Source of the DNA: Agaribacter marinus
GTDB taxonomy: Bacteria > Pseudomonadota > Gammaproteobacteria > Enterobacterales > Alteromonadaceae
Length of the DNA: 64,000 nucleotides
NCBI RefSeq assembly: GCF_030160655.1
Contig: NZ_BSOT01000005.1
Location: 558,001 to 622,000 of the forward strand
Reading direction: 5' to 3'
The position numbers and the translations under genes were made by a program. Each line of letters starts with the position of its first letter. Within the stretch, counting starts at the first letter, position 1. The notes below the pieces were generated by a model. The model saw nothing but the letters and a program-made list of their open reading frames with translations, ran no database searches and was not told the origin of the DNA. Shown in pieces: positions 56,577-64,000 of the stretch.

Positions 56577-57032
56577 TTAGACTGAACGTTTATTGTTACA
56601 GTCATCCGATCTGATTGGATTTTTTACCAATGCCGCATGTTTTATTTTAAGACGAGAACCGTAACTATTTAGCTGATTATTCAAAATCCCATTTTGTTGA
56701 TTACTATCTTTTAACAGTAATAGGGTCGCTATTGATGAGCTTATTAATTTACTCGCAAGGCCATATTTCTCTCGTTGTTCTAAAAAGTTTGCAAATCGAA
56801 TAGACAAGTTAGTTAAACGAGTACTTAAAAAAATGATATCTAATTTATGCTGCCTGAGTAACAAGGTTATTGTTTCAATGCCTGAGCCGAATATAGCACT
56901 TTGCTTTCGCTCATCTTGCATCATGCTGGCATATTGAAGTTCATCCTCTAAGCCTTTTATATAATTTAGTGCTTCATCAGGTTGTTCCATAACCCATTGT
57001 TTGTGATGGTCGCATAGAAATTTCATTTGCAC
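56577..57032 (-). CDS. Small helical protein of unknown function
   Basis: A 151-residue, all-helical cytosolic protein without a recognised family; it has repeating amphipathic stretches (IFLSTRLTNLSIRFANFLEQ, YGLASKLISSSIATLLLL). The open frame runs to 57116, but that start lies inside a Fur palindrome. GTG at 57032 has GAGGA eight bases upstream and is preferred. It reads toward the DUF2753-like gene and may be co-transcribed with it. The 37-bp Fur palindrome lies about 50 bases upstream. Confidence 0.6.
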   Translation of the reverse strand: MQMKFLCDHHKQWVMEQPDEALNYIKGLEDELQYASMMQDERKQSAIFGSGIETITLLLRQHKLDIIFLSTRLTNLSIRFANFLEQREKYGLASKLISSSIATLLLLKDSNQQNGILNNQLNSYGSRLKIKHAALVKNPIRSDDCNNKRSV

Positions 57033-57083
57033 GTTGCTTATCCTCGAATTTAACGGTGAGCGTAAAGCATAGCGCAGATTATA

Positions 57084-57120
57084 ATTTATGCAAATAGTAA
57101 TCATTATCATTTGCATAAAT
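57084..57120. promoter_or_regulatory. 37-bp palindrome with a central Fur box
   Basis: Two perfect 12-bp arms, ATTTATGCAAAT (57084-57095) and ATTTGCATAAAT (57109-57120), flank AGTAATCATTATC, which is a Fur-like core. It lies between divergent genes at 57032 (minus) and 57197 (plus), so one site could control both. Confidence 0.8.
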
Positions 57121-57196
57121 AAATTTATATTCTTATAGTAGAAAATAGTGAATGAAACAAAATCTAAGTATGTAAAATTAAATGGGAGTAACTAGC

Positions 57197-57544
57197 ATGT
57201 ACTCAAACTATTTCTCAATGCTTGAATGCGGTGCACGTTATGGTTGCAATGGTGAGAGTAAAGAGATTATTGCAAGGTATGTTTGTGATGGTTTAAATGA
57301 AGCACGAACGTGCGAAACGATGCGCGATACAAAGCGCAACCACATGCGTGTTGTGAATACACTCATGAATGCCTTATGTGATGATTGTGTCGATGTTAAG
57401 TGGCGAAAAGAGTGCTACATGTTTTTGCGTAAACTAAAACCGCTGATGTATGAAATGTTGTGTGAAGACGAATATGATGCGTTAGTAAGCGAAATCCAAA
57501 CGTATTATGTGTATTTTCTAGCACCACATGGGATCAGGCGATAG
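57197..57544 (+). CDS. Cysteine-rich small protein of unknown function
   Basis: A 115-residue protein with eight cysteines (ECGARYGCNG, YVCDG, TCETM, LCDDCVD, ECYMF, LCED), no signal peptide and no family I recognise. An upstream ATG at 57182 overlaps the GGGAG ribosome site; the ATG at 57197 is spaced eight bases from it and is preferred. It is divergent from the helical-protein pair and shares the Fur palindrome, so iron control is likely. The cysteine pattern could hold a metal or Fe-S cluster; this is inference. Confidence 0.6.
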   Translation: MYSNYFSMLECGARYGCNGESKEIIARYVCDGLNEARTCETMRDTKRNHMRVVNTLMNALCDDCVDVKWRKECYMFLRKLKPLMYEMLCEDEYDALVSEIQTYYVYFLAPHGIRR

Positions 57545-57565
57545 GTAAATGTAATCGTCTATTTG

Positions 57566-58186
57566 TTAACGCTTAGTTTTAGGCATGAATTTTTTATACC
57601 TAAATGCCAAGAGTATGCATAAAAATACCAAGTAAAATAAGGGCTCAGACCACTCTGATTTTAACGACCACCAAAAATGAATAATCGTTAGTATACTCGT
57701 TGGATAAACCCAATTGTGGAGCTTCTGCCAATGACTAGACATCATACGTTTTATCCTTGAAGGACTTGTGACCATTAAGGCGCATAGCATACATAAGGCA
57801 ACAAAACCTACAGTAATATACGGCCGTTCAATAATTTCACTGAGTATTAAACCCCATTCAAATTGTAATTCGTAACGAATAAACACGTATAAATGAAATA
57901 ATGCGTAAATGGCTGAATAAACACCAGTCGTGCGCCTAAATTTAAGTAGTTGCCCAAACTTGAGCCATTTGGCAATCGGGCTAATCATTAAACTAATAAG
58001 TAAAAGGTTAATTGCACCTTTGCCACTAAATTCAATAAGGTATTGGACAGGGTCGCCGGCGATACTCCCTTTTAGTGCGCCAACATAAACAATAATAAGC
58101 CATAACGCGGCGACTACATGGGTTGACGCACGCGTTACGGTAATGACGTGCTTATGCACACGAATTGGTTTTGATATTTTTAGCAT
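57566..58186 (-). CDS. msrQ: Heme-binding membrane subunit MsrQ
   Basis: A 206-residue membrane protein with six segments and conserved histidines (ALFHLYVFIRYE, HWQKLHNWVYP, IHFWW) that bind b-type heme. It passes electrons from the quinone pool or flavin to periplasmic MsrP. It is 29 bases downstream of msrP on the same strand, as in most genomes. Confidence 0.93.
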   Translation of the reverse strand: MLKISKPIRVHKHVITVTRASTHVVAALWLIIVYVGALKGSIAGDPVQYLIEFSGKGAINLLLISLMISPIAKWLKFGQLLKFRRTTGVYSAIYALFHLYVFIRYELQFEWGLILSEIIERPYITVGFVALCMLCALMVTSPSRIKRMMSSHWQKLHNWVYPTSILTIIHFWWSLKSEWSEPLFYLVFLCILLAFRYKKFMPKTKR

Positions 58187-58215
58187 GAACGATTATTTAC
58201 CGATATAAGAGGCGT

Positions 58216-59217
58216 TTAATAATACTTTGTTAAATCCATATTTTTGTACAGCGAAGCAACTTCCGTATAGCCATTAAATGGCAAGGTATCTAAACGTTGC
58301 TGATCACGTAAACCTGTCCCTAAAATTCTGCGCTCACGCGCTTGTGACCAGCGCGGGTGATCGACCTTAGGATTAACGTTTGCATAGAACCCATATTCAC
58401 TAGGGGCAAGTATATTCCAAGTAGTGGGCGGTTGTTTGTCTGTAAGCGTGATTCTTACAATCGATTTAATGCTCTTAAAACCATATTTCCATGGCAATAC
58501 CAGCCGTATTGGCGCGCCATTTTGTGGCGGGAGTGTTTTGCCATACATCCCAACACTCATAAAACTTAGGTCATGCAAGGCTTCATCCATTCTTAAGCCT
58601 TCAACATACGGATAATCGATACCCCCTCCAGCAAATCGACTGCGTTGCCCGGGCATTTGCTTTGGATCTTCTAGCGTTTCAAATGCCACGTATTTTGCGC
58701 TTGAAAGCGGTTTCGCTAGCGCTAGTAATTTTGCTAACGGAAATCCTACCCAAGGGATAACCATAGACCATGCTTCTACACATCGGAGTCGATATATTCG
58801 CTCTTCTAGCGAGAATTTGGAAAACAAATCATCGTATCCAATAGTCGTCGGGGATTCTACTAGTCCATCAATTTTCAGGATCCAAGGGTTTACCTTAAAT
58901 TCTTGCGCATTTTTTACTGGGGCATCTTTACTTGTGCCAAACTCATAAAAGTTGTTATAACTAGTTGCCACTGATTCTTTCGTCATTGGGTCTTTTGCAA
59001 CTATCGAAGTTATAGCGTTTAAAGGCGATTGAACGAATAATGCTTTGTCTTCATCAGAAAACCATTTTAAAGGGTTTGCACTTGCAGAACTTGATAGTGC
59101 ACTCATCGCACCAGCAAAGCCCATTCCTTTGATAATCGCGCGACGGCTTTGCCACACTTGTTCATCTGTGACGTAATGTTCTTTAATGTCTGTACTTTTT
59201 GTAAACTTCAATCGCAT
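58216..59217 (-). CDS. msrP: Periplasmic methionine sulfoxide reductase, molybdopterin subunit MsrP
   Basis: A 333-residue Tat-exported enzyme ([15 protein letters not shown] at 25-39) that repairs oxidised methionines in envelope proteins. The molybdenum ligand is C146 (RLRCVEAWS). The blocks [15 protein letters not shown] and [16 protein letters not shown] are typical of the YedY family. A partner msrQ follows. In E. coli msrPQ responds to HOCl; no such element is visible here. Confidence 0.94.
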   Translation of the reverse strand: MRLKFTKSTDIKEHYVTDEQVWQSRRAIIKGMGFAGAMSALSSSASANPLKWFSDEDKALFVQSPLNAITSIVAKDPMTKESVATSYNNFYEFGTSKDAPVKNAQEFKVNPWILKIDGLVESPTTIGYDDLFSKFSLEERIYRLRCVEAWSMVIPWVGFPLAKLLALAKPLSSAKYVAFETLEDPKQMPGQRSRFAGGGIDYPYVEGLRMDEALHDLSFMSVGMYGKTLPPQNGAPIRLVLPWKYGFKSIKSIVRITLTDKQPPTTWNILAPSEYGFYANVNPKVDHPRWSQARERRILGTGLRDQQRLDTLPFNGYTEVASLYKNMDLTKYY

Positions 59218-59306
59218 AAAAAGCTGCCTTTTATAAACTTATGATATAAGACCAGCATGATTCTTGGATTATTTCAAAATCATACATCAACGATAAGCAA
59301 GCCTTA

Positions 59307-60623
59307 CTATCTGTCTGTAATACGGTGTGACTTTGGTAAAAATAGATTTGCATATATTCGACTAGCATATTCATCCGTCATACCCGAGACATAATCTGCA
59401 ATAATGCGCATTTCCATGTGACTATTCTTTGCCTCCTTCCAACGCCTTGCAGTGTTTTCCGGCAGTAAACGTTGCGGTTCATTTGCAAATACTTCGAACA
59501 TCGCCATGATCATCTGTTGGCCTTTATATTCCAATATTTGGATTTCGGGTTTGCGGATCACATGGCGAAAGACAAACTGCTTAAACGTATTTAGCGCAAT
59601 GGCAAAGTGACTTGGTAAATAAGCATTCGTATCGAGCAACGGTTCCTTAAACGCATTCAACGAATGCATTTTTATTGCAGTAATAAATGCATTGACTAGG
59701 CCACCAATGGCATTTTTTCGGGGGAATGTTTTGCCACTAAAGAGTTGTTCTTCTATGCGTAGGGCATTTTCTGACAACCAAGGGATATTAAGCTCTCTTA
59801 ATGATACAGTTACTTCTTTGTGGTAACGCATTTGGTCTATTAAAGACATTACTACAGCATCTTCTAAATCATGCACTGCATATGCAATGTCATCTGCTAA
59901 CTCCATTATGGAACAATCAATGGACTTAAATTGCGTTTTTTGTTTGCCGTCTTCTAAGTCAGCTAAAGACATTAGTTGTAACTTGTCTTCAGACGAAAGC
60001 GGCGATACTACCCAATCAAATGTGTTTTTATCACAGCTAAAGATACCTTTCGGTGGCACCCAATGCGCCGTATTTACCGTGTTTAATTTATCCGTTTTTA
60101 CTGGGTATTTTCGCTTTTTGTCTAAGGTCTCTATAAAATTAGGGTATTTAAGGACACCTAATAGTGATCGTCTGGCGAGGTTCATTCCGTCCGACTCAGA
60201 ATAAGATTCTAGGCTAGTTAGAATGCGAAATGTCTGGCCGTTACCTTCAAATCCGCCATGCGCTGACATCATGTAATGTAACGCTACCTCACCTCCATGA
60301 CCAAAAGGGGGGTGGCCAATGTCGTGCCCTAAGCAGATAGCTTCGATTAAATATTCGTCTAGAGATAAGTTGGCTGATAACTCAGGTTGAGTCGCTTTTA
60401 GGTGAGCAACAATGCCCGTACCAATTTGCGCAGCCTCTAGCGAGTGAGTGAGCCTGGTACGGTAAAAATCGCTGATCCCCACGCCGACCACTTGGGTTTT
60501 AGCCTGTAATCGCCGGAAAGACGCCGCGTGCATAATTCTGGCTTTGTCACGTTGAAAAGGCGTTCTAATGTCGCCATCGTGTTGAGACGCCCGTTCTGTT
60601 TTACGTGTTAGCCATGCGTTCAT
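59307..60623 (-). CDS. dgt: Deoxyguanosinetriphosphate triphosphohydrolase-like protein
   Basis: A 438-residue HD-domain enzyme that splits dNTPs to deoxynucleoside and triphosphate. The HD ligands are H60 (RTRLTHSLEAAQ) and H100-D101 (CLGHDIGHPPFGHGGE). A late Asp appears in MELADDIAYAVHDLED, and residues to the end match the long dGTPase form. The N-terminus RTPFQRDKARIMHAASFRRLQAKTQV is diagnostic. It lies 64 bases downstream of yfbR on the same strand. Confidence 0.9.
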   Translation of the reverse strand: MNAWLTRKTERASQHDGDIRTPFQRDKARIMHAASFRRLQAKTQVVGVGISDFYRTRLTHSLEAAQIGTGIVAHLKATQPELSANLSLDEYLIEAICLGHDIGHPPFGHGGEVALHYMMSAHGGFEGNGQTFRILTSLESYSESDGMNLARRSLLGVLKYPNFIETLDKKRKYPVKTDKLNTVNTAHWVPPKGIFSCDKNTFDWVVSPLSSEDKLQLMSLADLEDGKQKTQFKSIDCSIMELADDIAYAVHDLEDAVVMSLIDQMRYHKEVTVSLRELNIPWLSENALRIEEQLFSGKTFPRKNAIGGLVNAFITAIKMHSLNAFKEPLLDTNAYLPSHFAIALNTFKQFVFRHVIRKPEIQILEYKGQQMIMAMFEVFANEPQRLLPENTARRWKEAKNSHMEMRIIADYVSGMTDEYASRIYANLFLPKSHRITDR

Positions 60624-60687
60624 GTAATTTACCTATTTTTAATGATATGTCTCAAAAATTGTTATCGAATTCATGCCCATGAAAGCG

Positions 60688-61284
60688 TTAACCTTCGGAC
60701 AATTGGTCAACATTTACAAAACACTTATCTGCAAATAGTTGCATAAAAATATCAATTTCAGGCATGTCATTTTTGTATTCATGAATCATCTTTTCCAGTC
60801 TAGGTTTTACTTGTTCAAATTCACGATTATGGAAGTTTAATTCGTCACACGCTTTTAAATAAGCTGAAATAAGGTCAGCCGCTTTAACAATTTTCTTGTA
60901 TTCAGGATCAACATTTTGTTGAACAAGTAAGCCACTGAACTGTGACTGAAGCTTACTAGGTAAGGTATCTAGACATTCTTTTTCAGCCATTTCTTCAATT
61001 TTTTTGAATTCTCTTGTTAAATCAGGATTATGATACTTTGTGACATGGTTGATGTCTTGTAGTTTAGTTTCAGATACTTCGTGGTACAAAGCCACTGTTG
61101 CTGCGCGTTCCGGGTTTATATTTCCGCCACAGTAGGTATTGCGAATACAGGCGAGTAGGTGAGCAATTACGGCTACTTGATGACTGTGTTCCGCTACATT
61201 TTCTCGTTTTACCGCATGCATCAGTGCCCAACGTTTGATAAGTGGCATACGTAAAATCCACGCAAGAAAAGGACTAGATTTCAT
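60688..61284 (-). CDS. yfbR: 5'-deoxynucleotidase YfbR-like HD protein
   Basis: A 198-residue HD hydrolase that dephosphorylates dNMPs. It aligns end to end with E. coli YfbR: RWALMHAVKRENVAEHSHQVAVIAH (H33), LYHEVSETKLQDINHVTKY (H68, E72, D77) and VKAADLISAYLK (D137). The HD motif itself reads H68-E69 instead of H-D. The codon is GAA, so this is a real change unless the strand was miscalled. It sits before dgt. Function is probably conserved but should be tested. Confidence 0.88.
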   Translation of the reverse strand: MKSSPFLAWILRMPLIKRWALMHAVKRENVAEHSHQVAVIAHLLACIRNTYCGGNINPERAATVALYHEVSETKLQDINHVTKYHNPDLTREFKKIEEMAEKECLDTLPSKLQSQFSGLLVQQNVDPEYKKIVKAADLISAYLKACDELNFHNREFEQVKPRLEKMIHEYKNDMPEIDIFMQLFADKCFVNVDQLSEG

Positions 61285-61373
61285 GAATTCCTTATGAACT
61301 GTATTGTCTTTGTCGGTAAAATTAACGATTAGACGTTTAGGTGCTTGCTAGGACAGCGAGTATGCCTTTTTAT

Positions 61374-61420
61374 AAAGGGGTAAACAACACCTTAAACGAG
61401 TGCCAGTGTTGTTTATCCTT
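61374..61420. terminator. Hairpin downstream of alaA
   Basis: TAAACAACAC (61381-61390) and GTGTTGTTTA (61406-61415) form a 10-bp perfect stem that extends into AAGG/CCTT flanks. It lies between alaA and yfbR on the minus strand. There is no long T run, so terminator strength is uncertain. Confidence 0.55.
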
Positions 61421-61566
61421 TGCGTGAGTAGGAGGGGTAGATAAAAGATTTACAGTTGGCGCGAAGCGTTATTTATCTGACTCGCTCATATACGTCGATA
61501 GTTGGTCAACATGTCCTTATGTTTCGTCAGTTTTTACCTTTAATCTTAGTTGAATGACAGGAGTGT

Positions 61567-62787
61567 CTATTTTTTTATAGCGCTCCGCAAAAAGAAATCT
61601 TCGATTTTGTTGAGGGCAGGTGACAGGACATCTTTATGTGGTAGGAAGACAAGTCTAAAATAACATCCTTCACGCAAATTAAATGCACTGCCATGCACAA
61701 GCAAAATCTTCTTATCTTTAAGTATGTCGAGTATTAATTTTTCGTCAGTATCGACGTTATACATTTGGGTATCGACTCTGGCGAAACAATACATCGCCCC
61801 CTGAGGTTTTACGCAGCTTATGCCTGGAATGTTGTTTAAGCCTTGCCATGCAATATCGCGCTGAGCCACCAAACGGCCATCACCTGACACCAAATCGTTA
61901 ATACTTTGATACCCGCCTAATGCGGTTTGGATTGCGTGTTGACAGGGGACATTCGAGCACATTCTCATCGAGGACATGAACGTTAAGCCCTCGATGTAAT
62001 TACGCGCAATTTTTTTATTCCCACTGACAAGCATCCAACCCGCTCTGAAGCCGGCGACACGATAATTTTTAGATAAACCACTTAGCGTCACGCAAAACAA
62101 ATCGGGGGCTAAGGACGCAATACTTGTATGGTTAACTTCGTCATATAGTACTTTGTCGTATATTTCGTCGCTAAAGATAACTAAACCAAACTCTCTGGCG
62201 ACATCACATATTTGCATAAGCAATTCTTTGCTATATACCGCGCCGGTAGGGTTGTTTGGATTAATAATGACAATGGCTTTGGTTCGCTTACTAATTTTTG
62301 CTCTTATATCATCGATATCTGGAAACCAATCAGCGGATTCATCGCATTTATAATGCACCGCATTACCTGAAGATAAATTGACCGACGCTGTCCACAATGG
62401 ATAATCTGGGCTTGGGATTAGGACTTCGTCATCAGTATCCAACAATGCTTGCATTGACAAAGTAATTAGTTCGCTAACACCATTGCCTAAATACACGTCA
62501 TTAATGGCAATATTACTGATCCCTTTTTGTTGGTAATACTGCATTACCGCAACGCGTGCACTATATATGCCTTGCGCGTCTGAATATCCTTGCGCTTTAG
62601 GCAGCTGTCTTATCACGTCTTTTAAAATATCTTCAGGTGCATCAAAGCCGAAGGGAGCCGGATTTCCTATATTTAACTTTAAGATGCGTTCGCCCGCGTC
62701 TTCCATCTTATTGGCTTGTTCTAAAATTGGACCTCGAATGTCATAGTCAACGTTTTTAAGTTTAGTGGCCTGCTTTACTTCACGCAT
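61567..62787 (-). CDS. alaA: Alanine aminotransferase AlaA-like
   Basis: A 406-residue fold-type I PLP aminotransferase making alanine from pyruvate and glutamate. Residues LKNVDYDIRGPILEQANKM and KLNIGNPAPFGFDAPEDIL match E. coli AlaA, and the PLP lysine is in LSGLSKNYRVAGFRAGWM. The open frame extends 44 residues upstream; ATG at 62787 gives the AlaA N-terminus, although no strong ribosome site is visible. It is divergent from the LRAT-like gene. Confidence 0.9.
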   Translation of the reverse strand: MREVKQATKLKNVDYDIRGPILEQANKMEDAGERILKLNIGNPAPFGFDAPEDILKDVIRQLPKAQGYSDAQGIYSARVAVMQYYQQKGISNIAINDVYLGNGVSELITLSMQALLDTDDEVLIPSPDYPLWTASVNLSSGNAVHYKCDESADWFPDIDDIRAKISKRTKAIVIINPNNPTGAVYSKELLMQICDVAREFGLVIFSDEIYDKVLYDEVNHTSIASLAPDLFCVTLSGLSKNYRVAGFRAGWMLVSGNKKIARNYIEGLTFMSSMRMCSNVPCQHAIQTALGGYQSINDLVSGDGRLVAQRDIAWQGLNNIPGISCVKPQGAMYCFARVDTQMYNVDTDEKLILDILKDKKILLVHGSAFNLREGCYFRLVFLPHKDVLSPALNKIEDFFLRSAIKK

Positions 62788-62942
62788 GTAGGGAACTGTT
62801 GTCAAAAAATTTGGCCTAAGAATAATGCATCCATGTTGTGCTGTTAAGTGAAATAAACATGTTTTGATACAGTTTTTCAAACATTTATGCAATTTAGTGT
62901 CGTAGTATCTTAAAAACATGTGTGACGATAAGAGGTATTTTT

Positions 62943-63464
62943 ATGCCAGCACCATTATTGTGGTTAGGTGCAGCTGCTTTGGGTATCTATGCAAGTAACA
63001 AAGCCAACACCGCCAATATGAGGCGAAAAGGGATTGTCTCAATAATGCCTGAGGATGATTCTTTCGGTGTCATCCCTAAAAACGGTACCGTTGTATGTTG
63101 TGGTATTTATGAAATTCTTGACCATACAGGTGTATGGGTAGATGGTAATATTTATGAATTAAATGGCAGTGGTTTAGTGCGTTGCGTAAGCCCTGAACGC
63201 TTTTTATCCAATCGAAGTGGTGATGCCATTTATGCCGCATGTAGTGACGTCGATGTTATTGGTGATGAGCTTTGCGCACTACGTGCGAAAGAACATCTCT
63301 ATGCCTTGTACGATTACCATCTTATTCGACAAAATTGCCATCGTTTTGTCGCTGAAATGATTTTGGGAGCGAATAGGGATGTGACCAGTTTTAGTGAGTT
63401 GAACGAATTTTTACATCAACAATATTCTACCACCATAGCATGGCGGCCCGTCGTCCAAAATTAA
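62943..63464 (+). CDS. LRAT-like (NlpC/P60 superfamily) protein
   Basis: A 173-residue protein with an N-terminal hydrophobic segment (4-16) and an LRAT-type domain. The catalytic His is H61 (ILDHTGVWVDGNIYELNG) and the nucleophile is C132 in QNCHRFVAEMI, the family NCxxF block. Members act as acyltransferases or thiol hydrolases on lipids; bacterial substrates are not known. ATG at 62943 has AAGAGG upstream; a GTG at 62922 would add seven residues. It is divergent from alaA. Confidence 0.8.
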   Translation: MPAPLLWLGAAALGIYASNKANTANMRRKGIVSIMPEDDSFGVIPKNGTVVCCGIYEILDHTGVWVDGNIYELNGSGLVRCVSPERFLSNRSGDAIYAACSDVDVIGDELCALRAKEHLYALYDYHLIRQNCHRFVAEMILGANRDVTSFSELNEFLHQQYSTTIAWRPVVQN

Positions 63465-63522
63465 TGAGAGGGTAGGTAAATTTAAAAAAATTGACATAAC
63501 GCAAACAAATTGTGAACAATTT

Positions 63523-63551
63523 TTGACCTTATTGAGTGCTTTACATAGTAT
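63523..63551 (+). promoter_or_regulatory. Sigma-70 promoter of the DUF2189 gene
   Basis: -35 TTGACC (63523-63528), a 17-base spacer, -10 TAGTAT (63546-63551). It gives a leader of about 105 bases before the ATG at 63663. Confidence 0.6.
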
Positions 63552-63662
63552 TAAGTGTAGAACGTGAGCTTATTATGCACTGGTTGCATTTATAATTTCA
63601 TGTTTGAAACGAGAATAACTAGAAATGCAAGTTAACAACACTCAAACGACGAGGAGATTTTT

Positions 63663-64000
63663 ATGTCTCAGAAGTTCGAAGAAGTGAGCGATAATGCAAT
63701 CACGCAAAGTGGTATTGCTCGCGTCATCCCGTGTAGAGAATTGGATCTATTTGATTCGTTTAAATGGATATCACTGGCCATTAACGATTTTATGAATGCT
63801 AAAACGGTCAGCCTTACCTATGGCTTAATTTTTACCTTACTCCCTTTATCGATATTTTTCTTAGTTGCTGCTACCTCTTGGTACCTGGTTATTTTTCCTG
63901 CAATGGTTTGTTTTATGCTAATTGGGCCATATTTGGCCGCTGGCTTATATGATGTTTCGTGGCAATTTGAAAAGAATCATAAACCGTCATTGAGACACTC
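63663..64000 (+). CDS. DUF2189 membrane protein, cut by window end
   Basis: The first 112 codons of a gene that continues beyond the window. The visible part has ISLAINDFMNAKTVSLTYGL, two hydrophobic segments, and GPYLAAGLYDVSWQFEKNHKPSL, which is the DUF2189 block. Function is unknown; relatives are often near cytochrome-oxidase genes. A GAGGAG ribosome site lies seven bases before the ATG. Confidence 0.8.
   Translation, partial: MSQKFEEVSDNAITQSGIARVIPCRELDLFDSFKWISLAINDFMNAKTVSLTYGLIFTLLPLSIFFLVAATSWYLVIFPAMVCFMLIGPYLAAGLYDVSWQFEKNHKPSLRH

Noticed and set aside
57033-57116. Longer N-terminus for the 56577 gene
   Set aside because: It would start within the Fur palindrome; GTG at 57032 has a good ribosome site.

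Overview
The window comes from a marine gammaproteobacterium, most likely an Alteromonadales member (Alteromonas/Glaciecola/Paraglaciecola-like). This rests on the moderately AT-rich composition, the fatty-acid block yceD-rpmF-plsX-fabHDG-acpP-fabF-pabC-mltG-tmk-holB-tatD, a rhombosortase, a DcaP-type porin, a tryptophan-halogenase-like flavoprotein, and many secreted lipoproteins and TonB-type proteins. The assignment is inference from gene content; no rRNA or tRNA gene was recognised. No CRISPR array, insertion sequence or prophage was seen.

Layout. 0.2-10.7 kb holds single metabolic and envelope genes: a trans-sulfuration PLP enzyme, exported glutathione peroxidase, S9 peptidase lipoprotein, rhombosortase, crotonase, gamma-glutamyltransferase, a small lipoprotein, a Rof-type Rho inhibitor and a flavin-dependent halogenase. 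11-20 kb has an internally deleted Aer-like chemoreceptor remnant, an acyltransferase, cysK, a MATE exporter and a 1304-aa subtilase whose C-terminus looks like the GlyGly-CTERM sorting signal that rhombosortases process. 20-30 kb carries the rlmJ-tesB-yrdA operon, a candidate structured small RNA on the minus strand, a SpmA/SpmB-type membrane protein, an esterase, an sCache chemoreceptor with a FliA-type promoter, and a DcaP-like porin.

29.8-41.7 kb is the conserved core: maf divergent from the yceD-to-tatD block, which links ribosomal protein L32, phospholipid and fatty-acid initiation, folate, peptidoglycan processing and DNA replication. yceD appears to be transcribed almost without a leader, and acpP has its own promoter, leader hairpins and terminator. 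A short SulA-like gene with two LexA-type boxes follows on the opposite strand.

42.3-57.5 kb is the most unusual part: a minus-strand set with three imelysin-family proteins, two di-heme (DUF1111) oxidoreductases, a DUF1513 protein, a DUF4856 lipoprotein, a FecA-like TonB receptor and a fatty-acid hydroxylase-like protein. Two small helical proteins lie upstream, and a cysteine-rich small protein is divergent. Three Fur-like boxes control the set, one at the centre of a 37-bp palindrome. It reads as an iron-limitation regulon for surface or periplasmic iron capture, possibly with a redox step by the di-heme proteins. 57.5-64 kb returns to housekeeping: msrPQ, two adjacent HD-domain nucleotide hydrolases (dgt and yfbR), alaA, an LRAT-like protein and a DUF2189 membrane protein cut by the window end.
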